Source: an uncultured Oscillospiraceae bacterium
GTDB taxonomy: Bacteria > Bacillota > Clostridia > Oscillospirales > Oscillospiraceae
Assembly: GCA_910579595.1 (NCBI GenBank)
Contig: CAJTVM010000025.1
Coordinates: 1-33,027, forward strand
DNA: 33,027 bases
Reading direction: 5' to 3'
Part shown: positions 7,207 to 13,813 of the stretch, one piece after another
Position numbering within the stretch: position 1 is the first letter of the stretch
Layout: each line of letters begins with the position of its first letter
The notes under the pieces: generated by a model
What the model saw: only the letters and a program-made list of their open reading frames with translations
The model's database searches: none
What the model was told of the DNA's origin: nothing
Translations under genes and position numbers: made by a program

Positions 7207-8103
7207 ATGGCACAGCGCCGCACCGATTTGGCCGTAGAGGCCCATCAGCTCTGGCGAGAGGGGGCGGGGGTTGGGGACGAACTCCCCGGCGTCCGGGCGG
7301 AGAGCCGCCGCCGGGAGGGCTTCGCGGTGGATGCCGTCACCGTGTCCAGCCAGGAAGCCGCTCAGGCCCTGGGCAAGCCCGAAGGGGTTTATATCACCAT
7401 TGAGCTCACCGGCCTGCTGCGCCGGGAGGAGGGGGCCTTCCAGCGGGCGGTGGCGGCGGTGGCGGACGAGCTGCGTCCCCTGCTGCCGGAAAAAGGCCCC
7501 GCTCTGGTGATGGGCCTGGGCAACCGGGCCGTCACCCCGGATCTCATCGGCCCCCTCGCCGTAGACCATATGCTGGTCACCCGCCACCTGGTGGAGCAGG
7601 TGCCGGAGCATTTCGGCGATCTCCGGCCCGTGGCCGCCGCCGCCCCCGGGGTGCTGGCCTCCACCGGCATGGAGAGCAGCCTGGTGGCCCAGGCCCTGTC
7701 CGGACAGCTGCGCCCCGCCTGTGTGATTGCGGTGGACGCGCTGGCCTCCCGCTCGCTGGACCGGCTGTGCCGCACGGTGCAGCTGTCCGACACCGGGGTC
7801 GTCCCCGGCTCCGGTGTCGGCAACCACCGCAAGGCGCTGAACCGGGAGAGCCTGGGAGCGCCGGTACTCACCGTGGGGGTGCCCACGGTGGTAGATGGGG
7901 CTACCCTGGCCCTGGATCTGCTGGAGCGGGGAGGCCATGCCGGGGCGGACCGGGGGGAGCTCCCCGGCGGGGCGGACTTTTTCGTTACCCCCCGGGAGGT
8001 GGATCAGCGGGTTGCGGAACTGGGCAAGGTGCTGGGCTATGCCATCAGCCTGGCCCTTAACCCGTCCTTAACCCTTGACGATTTGGTTATGCTGTTGGAA
8101 TAA
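7207..8103 (+). CDS. gpr: Spore germination protease GPR
   Basis: GPR degrades small acid-soluble spore proteins during germination. The 298-residue protein carries the family blocks GLGNRAVTPDLIGP, PGVLASTGMESS, VIAVDALASR and TVQLSDTGVVPGSGVGNHRK, plus a C-terminal FFVTPREVDQRV. The N-terminal RRTDLAVEA is the usual zymogen start region. It is shorter than the roughly 330-370 residues of many GPRs. The ATG follows GGGGAGG. It places the organism among endospore formers. A partial repeat copy starts straight after its stop. Confidence 0.93.
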   Translation: MAQRRTDLAVEAHQLWREGAGVGDELPGVRAESRRREGFAVDAVTVSSQEAAQALGKPEGVYITIELTGLLRREEGAFQRAVAAVADELRPLLPEKGPALVMGLGNRAVTPDLIGPLAVDHMLVTRHLVEQVPEHFGDLRPVAAAAPGVLASTGMESSLVAQALSGQLRPACVIAVDALASRSLDRLCRTVQLSDTGVVPGSGVGNHRKALNRESLGAPVLTVGVPTVVDGATLALDLLERGGHAGADRGELPGGADFFVTPREVDQRVAELGKVLGYAISLALNPSLTLDDLVMLLE

Positions 8104-8136
8104 GAAGTGCCGAGCCGTCGTGAGCAGGCGGGGCAT
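8104..8136 (+). repeat. Stop-flush repeat, partial copy D
   Basis: Directly after the gpr TAA comes GAAGTGCCGAGCCGTCGTGAGCAG, sharing the 16-base block GAGCCGTCGTGAGCAG with copies at 1957 (complement) and 25766. The rest of the element is absent. Confidence 0.6.
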
Positions 8137-8168
8137 AGTCACAACGCATTTTTTGACAAACTTTCCGG

Positions 8169-8197
8169 TTGTCCTTCTCCCTGTTTTTTGGTATACT
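8169..8197 (+). promoter_or_regulatory. Sigma-A promoter for the YihY gene
   Basis: TTGTCC (8169-8174) and TATACT (8192-8197) are 17 bases apart, about 35 bases ahead of the GTG start. A perfect TTGACA at 8153-8158 lies 33 bases from the -10 and does not pair with it. Confidence 0.6.
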
Positions 8198-8230
8198 CTA
8201 CCTACTCCATTGTAAAGGGCGGGGCTCACC

Positions 8231-9091
8231 GTGAAAAAAGCCATTGAAAAATTCCTCCGGACCCATCCCCCCATCCGCTTCGCGGTCGATGTGGTAGACG
8301 TGTACTTTTCCAAACGGGTGGGCCGGGCGGCGGCGGAGCTGGCCTATTTCCTGATCCTCACCTTTTTCCCCATCCTGATCTGCGTGTCCACCTTCGTCAA
8401 CGAGCTGCACCTGGATCCTAATTCCCTGCTGGAGCAGGCCGACCCCTTCCTGCCCGCCGGGGTGCTGGCCATCTTCCAGGACTACCTGACCTATATCGAC
8501 ACCAACCAGTCCGCCGCCATGCTGATCACCGGCGCGATTCTCACCATCCTGTTCGCCTCCTCCGCCGTGCGGGGGCTGATGAACTTCATACAGGAGCTGT
8601 ACGGCAGGGCCACCTTTTCCGGCCTGTGGCAGGTGATTGCCAGCCTGCTGTTCTCCGTGCTGCTGCTGGTCACCATCTACCTGTCCCTGGCGGTGGTGGT
8701 CACGGGCAACTGGTTCTTCCACCTGCTGGGCCAGGTATTCAAGCTGGAGGGGCTGGTGGAGCGCTTTGGCGCGTGGCAGTCCATAAAGTACCTGCTGCTG
8801 CTGGCCATGGTGTTTTTGTTCATCCTCCTGCTCTACCGCTTCGCCGCGCCGCTGAACAGGCCCCGTCCCCCGGTGGTGCCGGGGGCGCTGACGGCGGCGG
8901 CGGCGCTGGCCATCGCGTCCATGGTCTTCTCCGTCCTCATGGGAAATTCCACCCGGTATTCCCTGATCTACGGCTCACTGGCTTCGGTGATCATTATGCT
9001 GGTGTGGCTGTACCTGTGCGGCAATATCTTGATCATGGGCAATGTGATCAATTATGTGCTGTTTACCCACCGCAAAGAAGCGCGACGATAG
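8231..9091 (+). CDS. YihY/BrkB family inner-membrane protein
   Basis: This is a 286-residue polytopic membrane protein with six predicted membrane segments. Family traits include the N-terminal AAAELAYFLILTFFPILICV, the middle FASSAVRGLMNFIQELY, and the C-terminal YSLIYGSLASVIIMLVWLYLCGNILIMG. The family was once misnamed RNase BN and its role is not settled. The start is a GTG after AAGGGCGGGG. Its last codons (KEARR and the TAG) lie inside the first unit of the 135-bp tandem repeat, so the repeat supplies the C-terminus and stop. Confidence 0.9.
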   Translation: MKKAIEKFLRTHPPIRFAVDVVDVYFSKRVGRAAAELAYFLILTFFPILICVSTFVNELHLDPNSLLEQADPFLPAGVLAIFQDYLTYIDTNQSAAMLITGAILTILFASSAVRGLMNFIQELYGRATFSGLWQVIASLLFSVLLLVTIYLSLAVVVTGNWFFHLLGQVFKLEGLVERFGAWQSIKYLLLLAMVFLFILLLYRFAAPLNRPRPPVVPGALTAAAALAIASMVFSVLMGNSTRYSLIYGSLASVIIMLVWLYLCGNILIMGNVINYVLFTHRKEARR

Positions 9092-9369
9092 GCGCACAGG
9101 GGAGCTTGGAGCGAAGCGAGGGCAAAACCCAAGGCCCACCATGTGGGACCGGGGTTTGCCTGAGTCGCAGCGAAAGCGACCTGGCCGCGCGCCCAATCGG
9201 AGCGTGACAAAGAAGCGCGACGATAGGCGCGCAGGGGAACTTGGAGCGAAGCGAGGGCAAAACCCAAGGCCCACCATGTGGGACCGGGGTTTGCCTGAGT
9301 CGCAGCGAAAGCGACCTGGCCGCGCGCCCAATCAGAGCGTGACAAAGAAGCGCGACGATAGGCGCGCAT
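9074..9369 (+). repeat. Tandem stop-flush repeat, 135-bp period, two units plus a partial third (copy C)
   Basis: Units start at 9074, 9209 and 9344, each with AAAGAAGCGCGACGATAGG; the third stops after about 26 bases. The two full units differ at only a few positions. Each contains AGGGGAGCTTGGAGCGAAGC (one base differs in unit 2), a central imperfect hairpin (GGCAAAACCC ... GGGGTTTGCC around CCCAC-CAT-GTGGG), GAGTCGCAGCGAAAGCGACC and an end AGCGTGACAA. Open frames run through the units by chance, and there is no ribosome site. The short units without unique spacers rule out CRISPR. Confidence 0.9.
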
Positions 9370-9422
9370 AAAATCCGGAAAACCCGCCATACTATCCCAT
9401 TATTGAAATGGGAGGCGGCGCC

Positions 9423-9887
9423 ATGTGGCAGATCGGCGTTTGGGAACGGGACGAAGGACTGGCGGAACGGGTCAGCCGGTTGGCGCAGGGCCGTCCGGCC
9501 CTGGTGCGGGCGTGCCGCCACCCGGCCCTGCTGGCGGGGCTGAAGCTGGATCTGCTGGTGGTAACGCCGGGGGCGTCGGGCTGGGCGGGGGCCGGGGCCC
9601 TCTCCTGCCGCACGGCGCTGCTCCCCGGCGGGCTGTCCGCACTGACCCGTGCCCTGCCCGCCGACACGCTGATCAGCTACGGCGCGTCGGGGCGCAATAC
9701 CCTTACCCTGTCCAGCCTGGATGAACTGCGGGCGTCGGTGGCGGTGCAGAGGGAGTTCGTCTCCCTGGACGGCAAAGCGGTGGACCGGCAGGAGCTGATC
9801 CTCCCCTGGGACGGACTGACCCCGGACCTGCTGCTGGCGGAGACGGGGGCGGCGCTGCTGCTGGGGCAGCTGCCGAAGGAAGCATAG
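9423..9887 (+). CDS. Unrecognised 154-residue protein
   Basis: I do not recognise this family. The ATG at 9423 is preceded by GGGAGG at 7 bases; an ATG five codons upstream lacks a ribosome site. There is no signal peptide or membrane segment. The sequence alternates short hydrophobic strands (LDLLVVTPG, CRTALLPGG, TLISYGASG) with helices, suggesting a compact alpha/beta cytoplasmic domain. The end is leucine-rich (LLLAETGAALLLGQL). It stands alone between the tandem repeat and a bidirectional terminator. GC-rich codon use matches its neighbours, so it looks native. Confidence 0.7.
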   Translation: MWQIGVWERDEGLAERVSRLAQGRPALVRACRHPALLAGLKLDLLVVTPGASGWAGAGALSCRTALLPGGLSALTRALPADTLISYGASGRNTLTLSSLDELRASVAVQREFVSLDGKAVDRQELILPWDGLTPDLLLAETGAALLLGQLPKEA

Positions 9888-9893
9888 GCGCAC

Positions 9894-9921
9894 AAAAAGC
9901 GGCCTGGACAGGCCGCTTTTT
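9894..9921 (+). terminator. Bidirectional intrinsic terminator
   Basis: AAAAAGCGGCC and GGCCGCTTTTT form a perfect 11-bp inverted repeat with a 6-base loop, seven bases after the stop of the 154-residue gene. Confidence 0.85.
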
Positions 9922-10114
9922 CCATGGGGAGAAAACCCTTGCATTCCCGCTGTGATGGGCTGAAATGGGGAAGGAAGCATAAAAGGCGGCAGGCCTTTGT
10001 TTTGGCCTGTCCGTCCCCGCCTTCGCGGCGAAGGGGGACAAACATCCCCTGCCCTCGGCCAGCTTCGTCCTGCCTGACGGTTTGCCGCCGAGGAAAAAAC
10101 GGAGACTTTCCAAG
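9922..10114 (+). ncRNA. Possible structured RNA or repeat remnant, no gene
   Basis: This stretch of about 190 bases lies between two terminators with no ORF of note. It contains CAGGCC/GGCCTG (9990-9995 with 10004-10009), a strong hairpin at 10013-10039 (GTCCCC and CCTTCG pairing with CGAAGG and GGGAC), and a closing pair GGCGGCA/TGCCGCC (9985-9991 with 10083-10089). The terminator at 10115 has no other upstream gene on the plus strand. I find no convincing promoter, so it may simply be a dispersed hairpin element. Confidence 0.25.
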
Positions 10115-10146
10115 AGCCGTCCTCCACCGGGAGGACGGCTTTTTTT
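10115..10146 (+). terminator. Intrinsic terminator without an upstream gene
   Basis: AGCCGTCCTCC and GGAGGACGGCT form a perfect 11-bp stem with a 4-base loop followed by TTTTTT. It lies ahead of the DUF1836 promoter. Confidence 0.85.
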
Positions 10147-10156
10147 CGTTTTTCTC

Positions 10157-10185
10157 TTTACGTCACCAAAACGATGTGATATAAT
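10157..10185 (+). promoter_or_regulatory. Extended -10 promoter for the DUF1836-degV pair
   Basis: A perfect TATAAT (10180-10185) with an upstream TG (10177-10178) lies 17 bases from TTTACG (10157-10162). The start codon is 28 bases downstream. Confidence 0.75.
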
Positions 10186-10212
10186 TCCATACATCAGATT
10201 GGAGGGGTTCCT

Positions 10213-10746
10213 GTGGAGGAATTGGCGGAATTGAAACGCCGTCTTATGGAGGCGCGGCCCGACAGCTGGGACGATCTTCCTGACATCCCGCTGTACATGG
10301 ATCAGGTGGTGTCCTACCTGTCCCGGCAGATGGCCTGCTTCGGCGAAGGAGAGGGGCTCACCCCCGCCATGATCAATAATTATATTAAGGACGGCCTGCT
10401 GGAACGGGCCAACGGCAAAAAATACGGTCAGGAGCACCTGGCCTACCTCACCGCCATTTGCGCGCTGAAGCAGGTCATGTCCGTGCGGGAGATGAAGGTG
10501 CTCACCACCGTGGGCCGGGAGATGCGTGCCCCGGACAAGCAGTTCGACTATTTCTGCAAATACCTGGACCAGGCCATGTCGGACACCGCCCACCGCCTGG
10601 ACGAGAACACCACCGACCACGACCTGCCCAAGCTGGTGCTGGAGCTGGCCATGCGCAGCTATGCCAATATGCTGGCCTGCCACCAGGCGCTGGGCATTCT
10701 GGCCCAGCGCACAGGGCATGAGGATCTGCTCAAGAAAAAAAAGTGA
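10213..10746 (+). CDS. DUF1836 domain protein, putative MerR-like regulator
   Basis: This is a 177-residue protein. Residues about 25-110 match DUF1836: IPLYMDQVVSYLSRQM, LTPAMINNYIKDGLLERANGKKYGQEHLAYLTAI, CALKQVMSVREMKVL. The arrangement resembles the winged helix-turn-helix of MerR-type regulators, so DNA binding is likely, but no function is established. The start is a GTG after GGAGGGG. The C-terminal helices end in a lysine run (LLKKKK). It is followed after 91 bases, with a short repeat copy between, by degV, and may share its transcript. Confidence 0.85.
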   Translation: MEELAELKRRLMEARPDSWDDLPDIPLYMDQVVSYLSRQMACFGEGEGLTPAMINNYIKDGLLERANGKKYGQEHLAYLTAICALKQVMSVREMKVLTTVGREMRAPDKQFDYFCKYLDQAMSDTAHRLDENTTDHDLPKLVLELAMRSYANMLACHQALGILAQRTGHEDLLKKKK

Positions 10747-10806
10747 GAAGCGCGGGGAAGCGGACTGCGTAAGGGCGCGCTGGCCGCTTTGCAGCGTGAC
10801 CGCAAC
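10747..10806 (+). repeat. Stop-flush repeat, short copy F
   Basis: Immediately after the DUF1836 TGA comes GAAGCGCGGGGAAGCGG and, 40 bases on, GCAGCGTGACCGCAAC. These resemble the start and end blocks of the larger repeats, with GAAGCGG/CCGCTTT able to pair. It looks like an internally deleted copy. Confidence 0.5.
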
Positions 10807-10837
10807 AATGTCTATCTTAGATTTGGAGGTTTTGACC

Positions 10838-11710
10838 ATGAGCAACTATGTCATCATTACCGATTCGTCCTGCGATCTGCCCGACAGCATGGTGAAGGAG
10901 CTGGAGCTGGAGGTGCTCCCCCTGGCCTTCATCATGGACGGCAAGACCTATCGGAATTACCCGGATAACCGGGAAATGTCCCCCGACACGTTCTACGGCA
11001 AGCAGAAGGACGGCCTGATGGCCACCACCAACGCCGTCAACGTGGGCGAGGCCACCGACGCCATCGAATCCGTGCTCAAGCAGGGCAAGGATGTGCTGGT
11101 GCTGGCCTTCTCCTCTGGACTGTCCACCACCTATAACTCCTTCAAAATCGCGGCGGACGATCTGGCGGGACAGTACCCCGGCCGCAAGGTGTTCGCTGTG
11201 GACACCCTGTGCGCCTCCCTGGGCCAGGGAATGCTGGTGTACCAGGCGGCCAAAATGCGCCAGGCGGGTAAAAGCATCGAGGATGTGCGGGACTGGGTGG
11301 AGGCCAACAAGCTCAACCAGTGCCATTGGTTCACCGTCAACGATTTGTTCTTCCTAAAGAAGGGCGGCCGCGTGTCTGCCGCCACCGCCGTGGTGGGAAC
11401 TATGCTCCAGATCAAGCCCGTCATGCACGTGGACAACGAGGGCCACCTCATCAAGGTGGACACCGCCCGGGGCCGCAAGGCATCGCTGAACGCCCTGGTG
11501 GCCAAGGTTGGTGAGCTGGCGGAGGATCCCGCGTCCCAGACCATGTTCATCAGCAACAGCGACTGCCTGGAGGACGCCCAGTACGTGGCGGATGAGATCA
11601 AAAAGAAGTACGGTACCAAAGAGATCATCATCAACTCCATCGGTCCGGTGATCGGCGCCCATACCGGGCCGGGCTGCGTGGCCCTGTTCTTCATGGGCAA
11701 ACACCGGTAA
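10838..11710 (+). CDS. DegV family fatty-acid-binding protein (FakB-like)
   Basis: DegV/FakB proteins bind a single fatty acid, and some present it to the FakA kinase for phosphorylation. The 290-residue protein starts MSNYVIITDSSCDLP, has FSSGLSTTYNSFKIAADDL, VDTLCASLGQGMLV, NDLFFLKKGGRVSAATAVVGTMLQIKPVMHV and ends in SIGPVIGAHTGPGCVALFFMG. These are the usual fatty-acid pocket motifs. The ATG follows GGAGG at about 8 bases; the longer open frame upstream only overlaps the DUF1836 gene. A strong terminator follows. No fakA is seen in the window. Confidence 0.93.
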   Translation: MSNYVIITDSSCDLPDSMVKELELEVLPLAFIMDGKTYRNYPDNREMSPDTFYGKQKDGLMATTNAVNVGEATDAIESVLKQGKDVLVLAFSSGLSTTYNSFKIAADDLAGQYPGRKVFAVDTLCASLGQGMLVYQAAKMRQAGKSIEDVRDWVEANKLNQCHWFTVNDLFFLKKGGRVSAATAVVGTMLQIKPVMHVDNEGHLIKVDTARGRKASLNALVAKVGELAEDPASQTMFISNSDCLEDAQYVADEIKKKYGTKEIIINSIGPVIGAHTGPGCVALFFMGKHR

Positions 11711-11737
11711 GCCCCTCTGCCGGGGGACACGGCACAG

Positions 11738-11775
11738 AAAATGCCGCAGATTTTGAAAAATCTGCGGCATTTTTT
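11738..11775 (+). terminator. Intrinsic terminator after degV
   Basis: AAAATGCCGCAGATTT and AAATCTGCGGCATTTT form a 16-bp stem with a short loop, continuing into a T-run; A's on the other side make it bidirectional. Confidence 0.9.
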
Positions 11776-12349
11776 CATGTCCAGACACGAAGGAAGTAAG
11801 AATATCCGCTATATCGCGGTCAATTTCAGGTGATTTGCAGCTTCTTCAAGGATAAGGCAGAATAAGTTACGCAAAACACAAAGCGACATAGTTTGCAGCC
11901 CTCTGGTAGAATGAAGCAGCGACACACCATTCTGAAAGGAGTCTGCAAACCATGGTCCGAGAAGGCGATCCATGCTCAGAAGAGCAAAAAGCTGCCCGGA
12001 TGACAGCTCTGCCCTGATGCTGGTCTGTGCCAGGCTGCGCCATGTGGCCGGTACCCAATTGGGCAACAAGAAGTATATGAAGCACCTGGAGGCCTCTTTT
12101 GAGGATACCTCCGTTGCCGGTTGACTTCATTTCGACCAGTGTCTGCAAACTTAGCAGTGCGAAAAATTGTTGACACTACCTTGGATTTCAATTTTTTAAT
12201 TGAAGTTTAGTATCAATATTTCCGGAACCTCTGCCGCACATATCCAAGGCTTTCCGCAGTGGGCACATCCTGTCCCAGCAAATAAAGACCACGTTTCCTC
12301 CCGTTTTTTGTGCAAAAGAGAAAACCAGGCTGAAATTAACAATTATCCC
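11776..12349. other. Gene-poor stretch, possibly a decayed coding region
   Basis: No convincing gene was found here, and the base composition is less GC-rich than neighbouring genes. A long imperfect hairpin (about 11890-11950) has outer arms GTTTGCAG/CTGCAAAC and inner AGAATG/CATTCT. Right after it, an ATG at 11952 with AAAGGAG ahead opens a 21-codon frame ending at 12017. In another frame a run containing ARLRHVAGTQLGNKKYMKHL looks protein-like but stops at once. This may be a frameshifted remnant, perhaps of a mobile element. An AT-rich hairpin (TTCAATT/AATTGAA) sits at 12187-12204. Confidence 0.3.
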
Positions 12350-12379
12350 TTGCCAACCGCTACATTTTCGTGATATCAT
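12350..12379 (+). promoter_or_regulatory. Promoter for the codBA leader transcript
   Basis: TTGCCA (12350-12355) and TATCAT (12374-12379) are 18 bases apart, with TG at 12371-12372 giving an extended -10. Initiation near 12386 would place the leader ORF start about 23 bases into the RNA. Confidence 0.65.
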
Positions 12380-12408
12380 GGCGCGTAATGAAACGGAGGG
12401 AAGATATT

Positions 12409-12486
12409 ATGCCGAACATGCACCTGTCCTGCCACAGCCACAGCCGCAGGGGTTTTCTTCCCCTTTTGGATGGATCAATTTTTTGA
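12409..12486 (+). CDS. Putative leader peptide of codBA (25 residues)
   Basis: The ATG is 8 bases after GGAGGG. The peptide begins MPNMHLSCHSHSRRGF and ends LLDGSIF, with TGA at 12484-12486. There is no similarity to a known protein. Its second half is encoded by U-rich RNA (GGTTTTCTTCCCCTTTTGG, then CAATTTTTTGA). An in-frame ATG at 12388 would lie at or near the 5' end of the RNA and lacks room for a ribosome site. Its stop codon directly precedes the terminator at 12487, so a regulatory role by coupled transcription and translation is likely. Confidence 0.5.
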   Translation: MPNMHLSCHSHSRRGFLPLLDGSIF

Positions 12487-12516
12487 GATGACCATTGATT
12501 GGCCATCTATTTTTTT
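12469..12516 (+). promoter_or_regulatory. Intrinsic terminator (attenuator) ahead of codB
   Basis: Two overlapping hairpins end at 12507 and are followed by TATTTTTTT (12508-12516). The short one pairs GATGACC (12487-12493) with GGCCATC (12501-12507), with one mismatch. The longer one pairs GATGG-ATCAAT (12469-12479) with ATTGAT (12494-12499) and CCATC (12503-12507), with a 3-base bulge. A ribosome at the leader stop (12484-12486) would cover both 5' arms. It sits between the promoter and codB, as an attenuator should. Confidence 0.55.
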
Positions 12517-12555
12517 ACCCATCCGAATATCAAAAAGAGAAAAGGAGAGATCGCT

Positions 12556-13797
12556 ATGAAAGCACCCAAAGAGCGTCCCGCTGCCGCCGATGCCGACTAC
12601 TCCCTGGAACCCGTCCCCAAGACGGCCCGCAAAAAATTTTGGCCCATGTTCTTCATCATGCTGGGCTTCACCTTCTTCTCCGCCAGTATGTCGGTGGGGG
12701 CCAGCCTGGGCAACGGCCTGGACCTGTCCGGTTATGCGGGGGCGGTGCTGCTGGGCAGCCTGATCCTCAGCCTCTACACCGGCGGGCTGGGCTACATCGG
12801 CAGCGCCACCGGGATGTCCCTGGATCTGCTGGCCCAGCGGTCCTTTGGACGGTACGGCTCCTACCTGCCCTCCGCCCTCATCAGCTTTACCCAGATCGGC
12901 TGGTTCGGCGTGGGCGTGGCCATGTTCGCCGTCCCCGCCGCCGAAGTACTCCACGTCAGCCCCTGGTTGCTGGTCATCCTGGCCGGCGTGTGCATGACGG
13001 GTTCGGCCTACTTCGGTATCAGGGGCCTGGAGATCGTCAGCTACATTTCGGTCCCCCTTATCACCATCCTGGGTGTCTACTCCATGGTGACCGCCACCAT
13101 CGAGGGCGGTGGCCTGGTGGGCATCTTCGCCAAAAGCGCCGGGGGGCTGACCCTGTTCGGCGGCGTGGGCCTGGTCATGGGCTCCTTCGTCAGCGGCGGC
13201 ACCGCCACCCCCAACTTCACCCGGTTTGCCAACAACAATAAAAACGCCGTCATCACCACCGTTGTCGCGTTTTTCCTGGGCAACGCCCTTATGTTCGCCT
13301 TTGGCGCGGTGGGCGGCGCCTTCACCGGCAAGGACGACATCTTTTACGTCATGATCGCCCAGGGTCTGATGATCCCCGCCCTCATCGTACTGGGGGCCAA
13401 CATCTGGACCACCAACGATAACGCCCTGTATACCTCCGGCCTGGGCCTTTCCAACATCACCAAAATCCGCAAGCGGCCCATGGTGCTGGCGGCGGGTATC
13501 GTGGGCACCCTCACCGCCATCTGGCTCTACAACAACTTCATCGCCTTCCTGAACATCCTCAACGCCACCCTGCCGCCCGTGGGCGCCCTGGTCATCCTGG
13601 ACTACTTCCTCCACAAGGATCGCTACGCCCCCGGCGCCGAGGTCACGAGGAAGGTGAACTGGGGCGCTATCCTGGGCGTGGCCGGCGGCGCCTTGGTGGG
13701 CAACCTGGTAAAGTGGGGCATCGCTTCAGTGAACGCCATGGCGGTGGCCTGCGTGATCTACCTTATTTTCGACAAACTGGTCAAGACAGACGCCTGA
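12556..13797 (+). CDS. codB: Cytosine permease (NCS1 family)
   Basis: CodB imports cytosine across the membrane with a proton or cation. The 413-residue protein has about 12 membrane segments and NCS1 features: a cytoplasmic N-terminus, FTFFSASMSVGASLGNGL, YIGSATGMSLDLLAQRSFGRYGSYLPS, FTQIGWFGVGVAMF, and IWTTNDNALYTSGLGLSNI. The ATG at 12556 follows AAAGGAG; the frame extends 19 codons upstream into the terminator region without a ribosome site. codA begins 16 bases downstream, so the two form one operon. Confidence 0.93.
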   Translation: MKAPKERPAAADADYSLEPVPKTARKKFWPMFFIMLGFTFFSASMSVGASLGNGLDLSGYAGAVLLGSLILSLYTGGLGYIGSATGMSLDLLAQRSFGRYGSYLPSALISFTQIGWFGVGVAMFAVPAAEVLHVSPWLLVILAGVCMTGSAYFGIRGLEIVSYISVPLITILGVYSMVTATIEGGGLVGIFAKSAGGLTLFGGVGLVMGSFVSGGTATPNFTRFANNNKNAVITTVVAFFLGNALMFAFGAVGGAFTGKDDIFYVMIAQGLMIPALIVLGANIWTTNDNALYTSGLGLSNITKIRKRPMVLAAGIVGTLTAIWLYNNFIAFLNILNATLPPVGALVILDYFLHKDRYAPGAEVTRKVNWGAILGVAGGALVGNLVKWGIASVNAMAVACVIYLIFDKLVKTDA

Positions 13798-13813
13798 TTA
13801 AGGAGGAAGCCAT

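Noticed and set aside
8153..8158. Perfect TTGACA as -35 of the YihY promoter
   Set aside because: It is 33 bases from the TATACT, too far; TTGTCC at 17 bases fits instead.
9074..9369. CRISPR array
   Set aside because: Units are 135 bases with no short direct repeats separated by unique spacers, and no cas genes are nearby.
9960..10000. SRP RNA domain IV (GGAAGGAAGCA string)
   Set aside because: The string is present, but the pairing partner strand and symmetric loop are absent.
11890..11950. Integron attC-like site
   Set aside because: The hairpin arms read GTTTGCAG ... CTGCAAAC, in the wrong order for the attC core sites, and no integrase is near.
12475..13614. Open frame of 379 codons opposite codB
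   Set aside because: Gly/Asp/His-rich shadow of a membrane protein gene, with no ribosome site.
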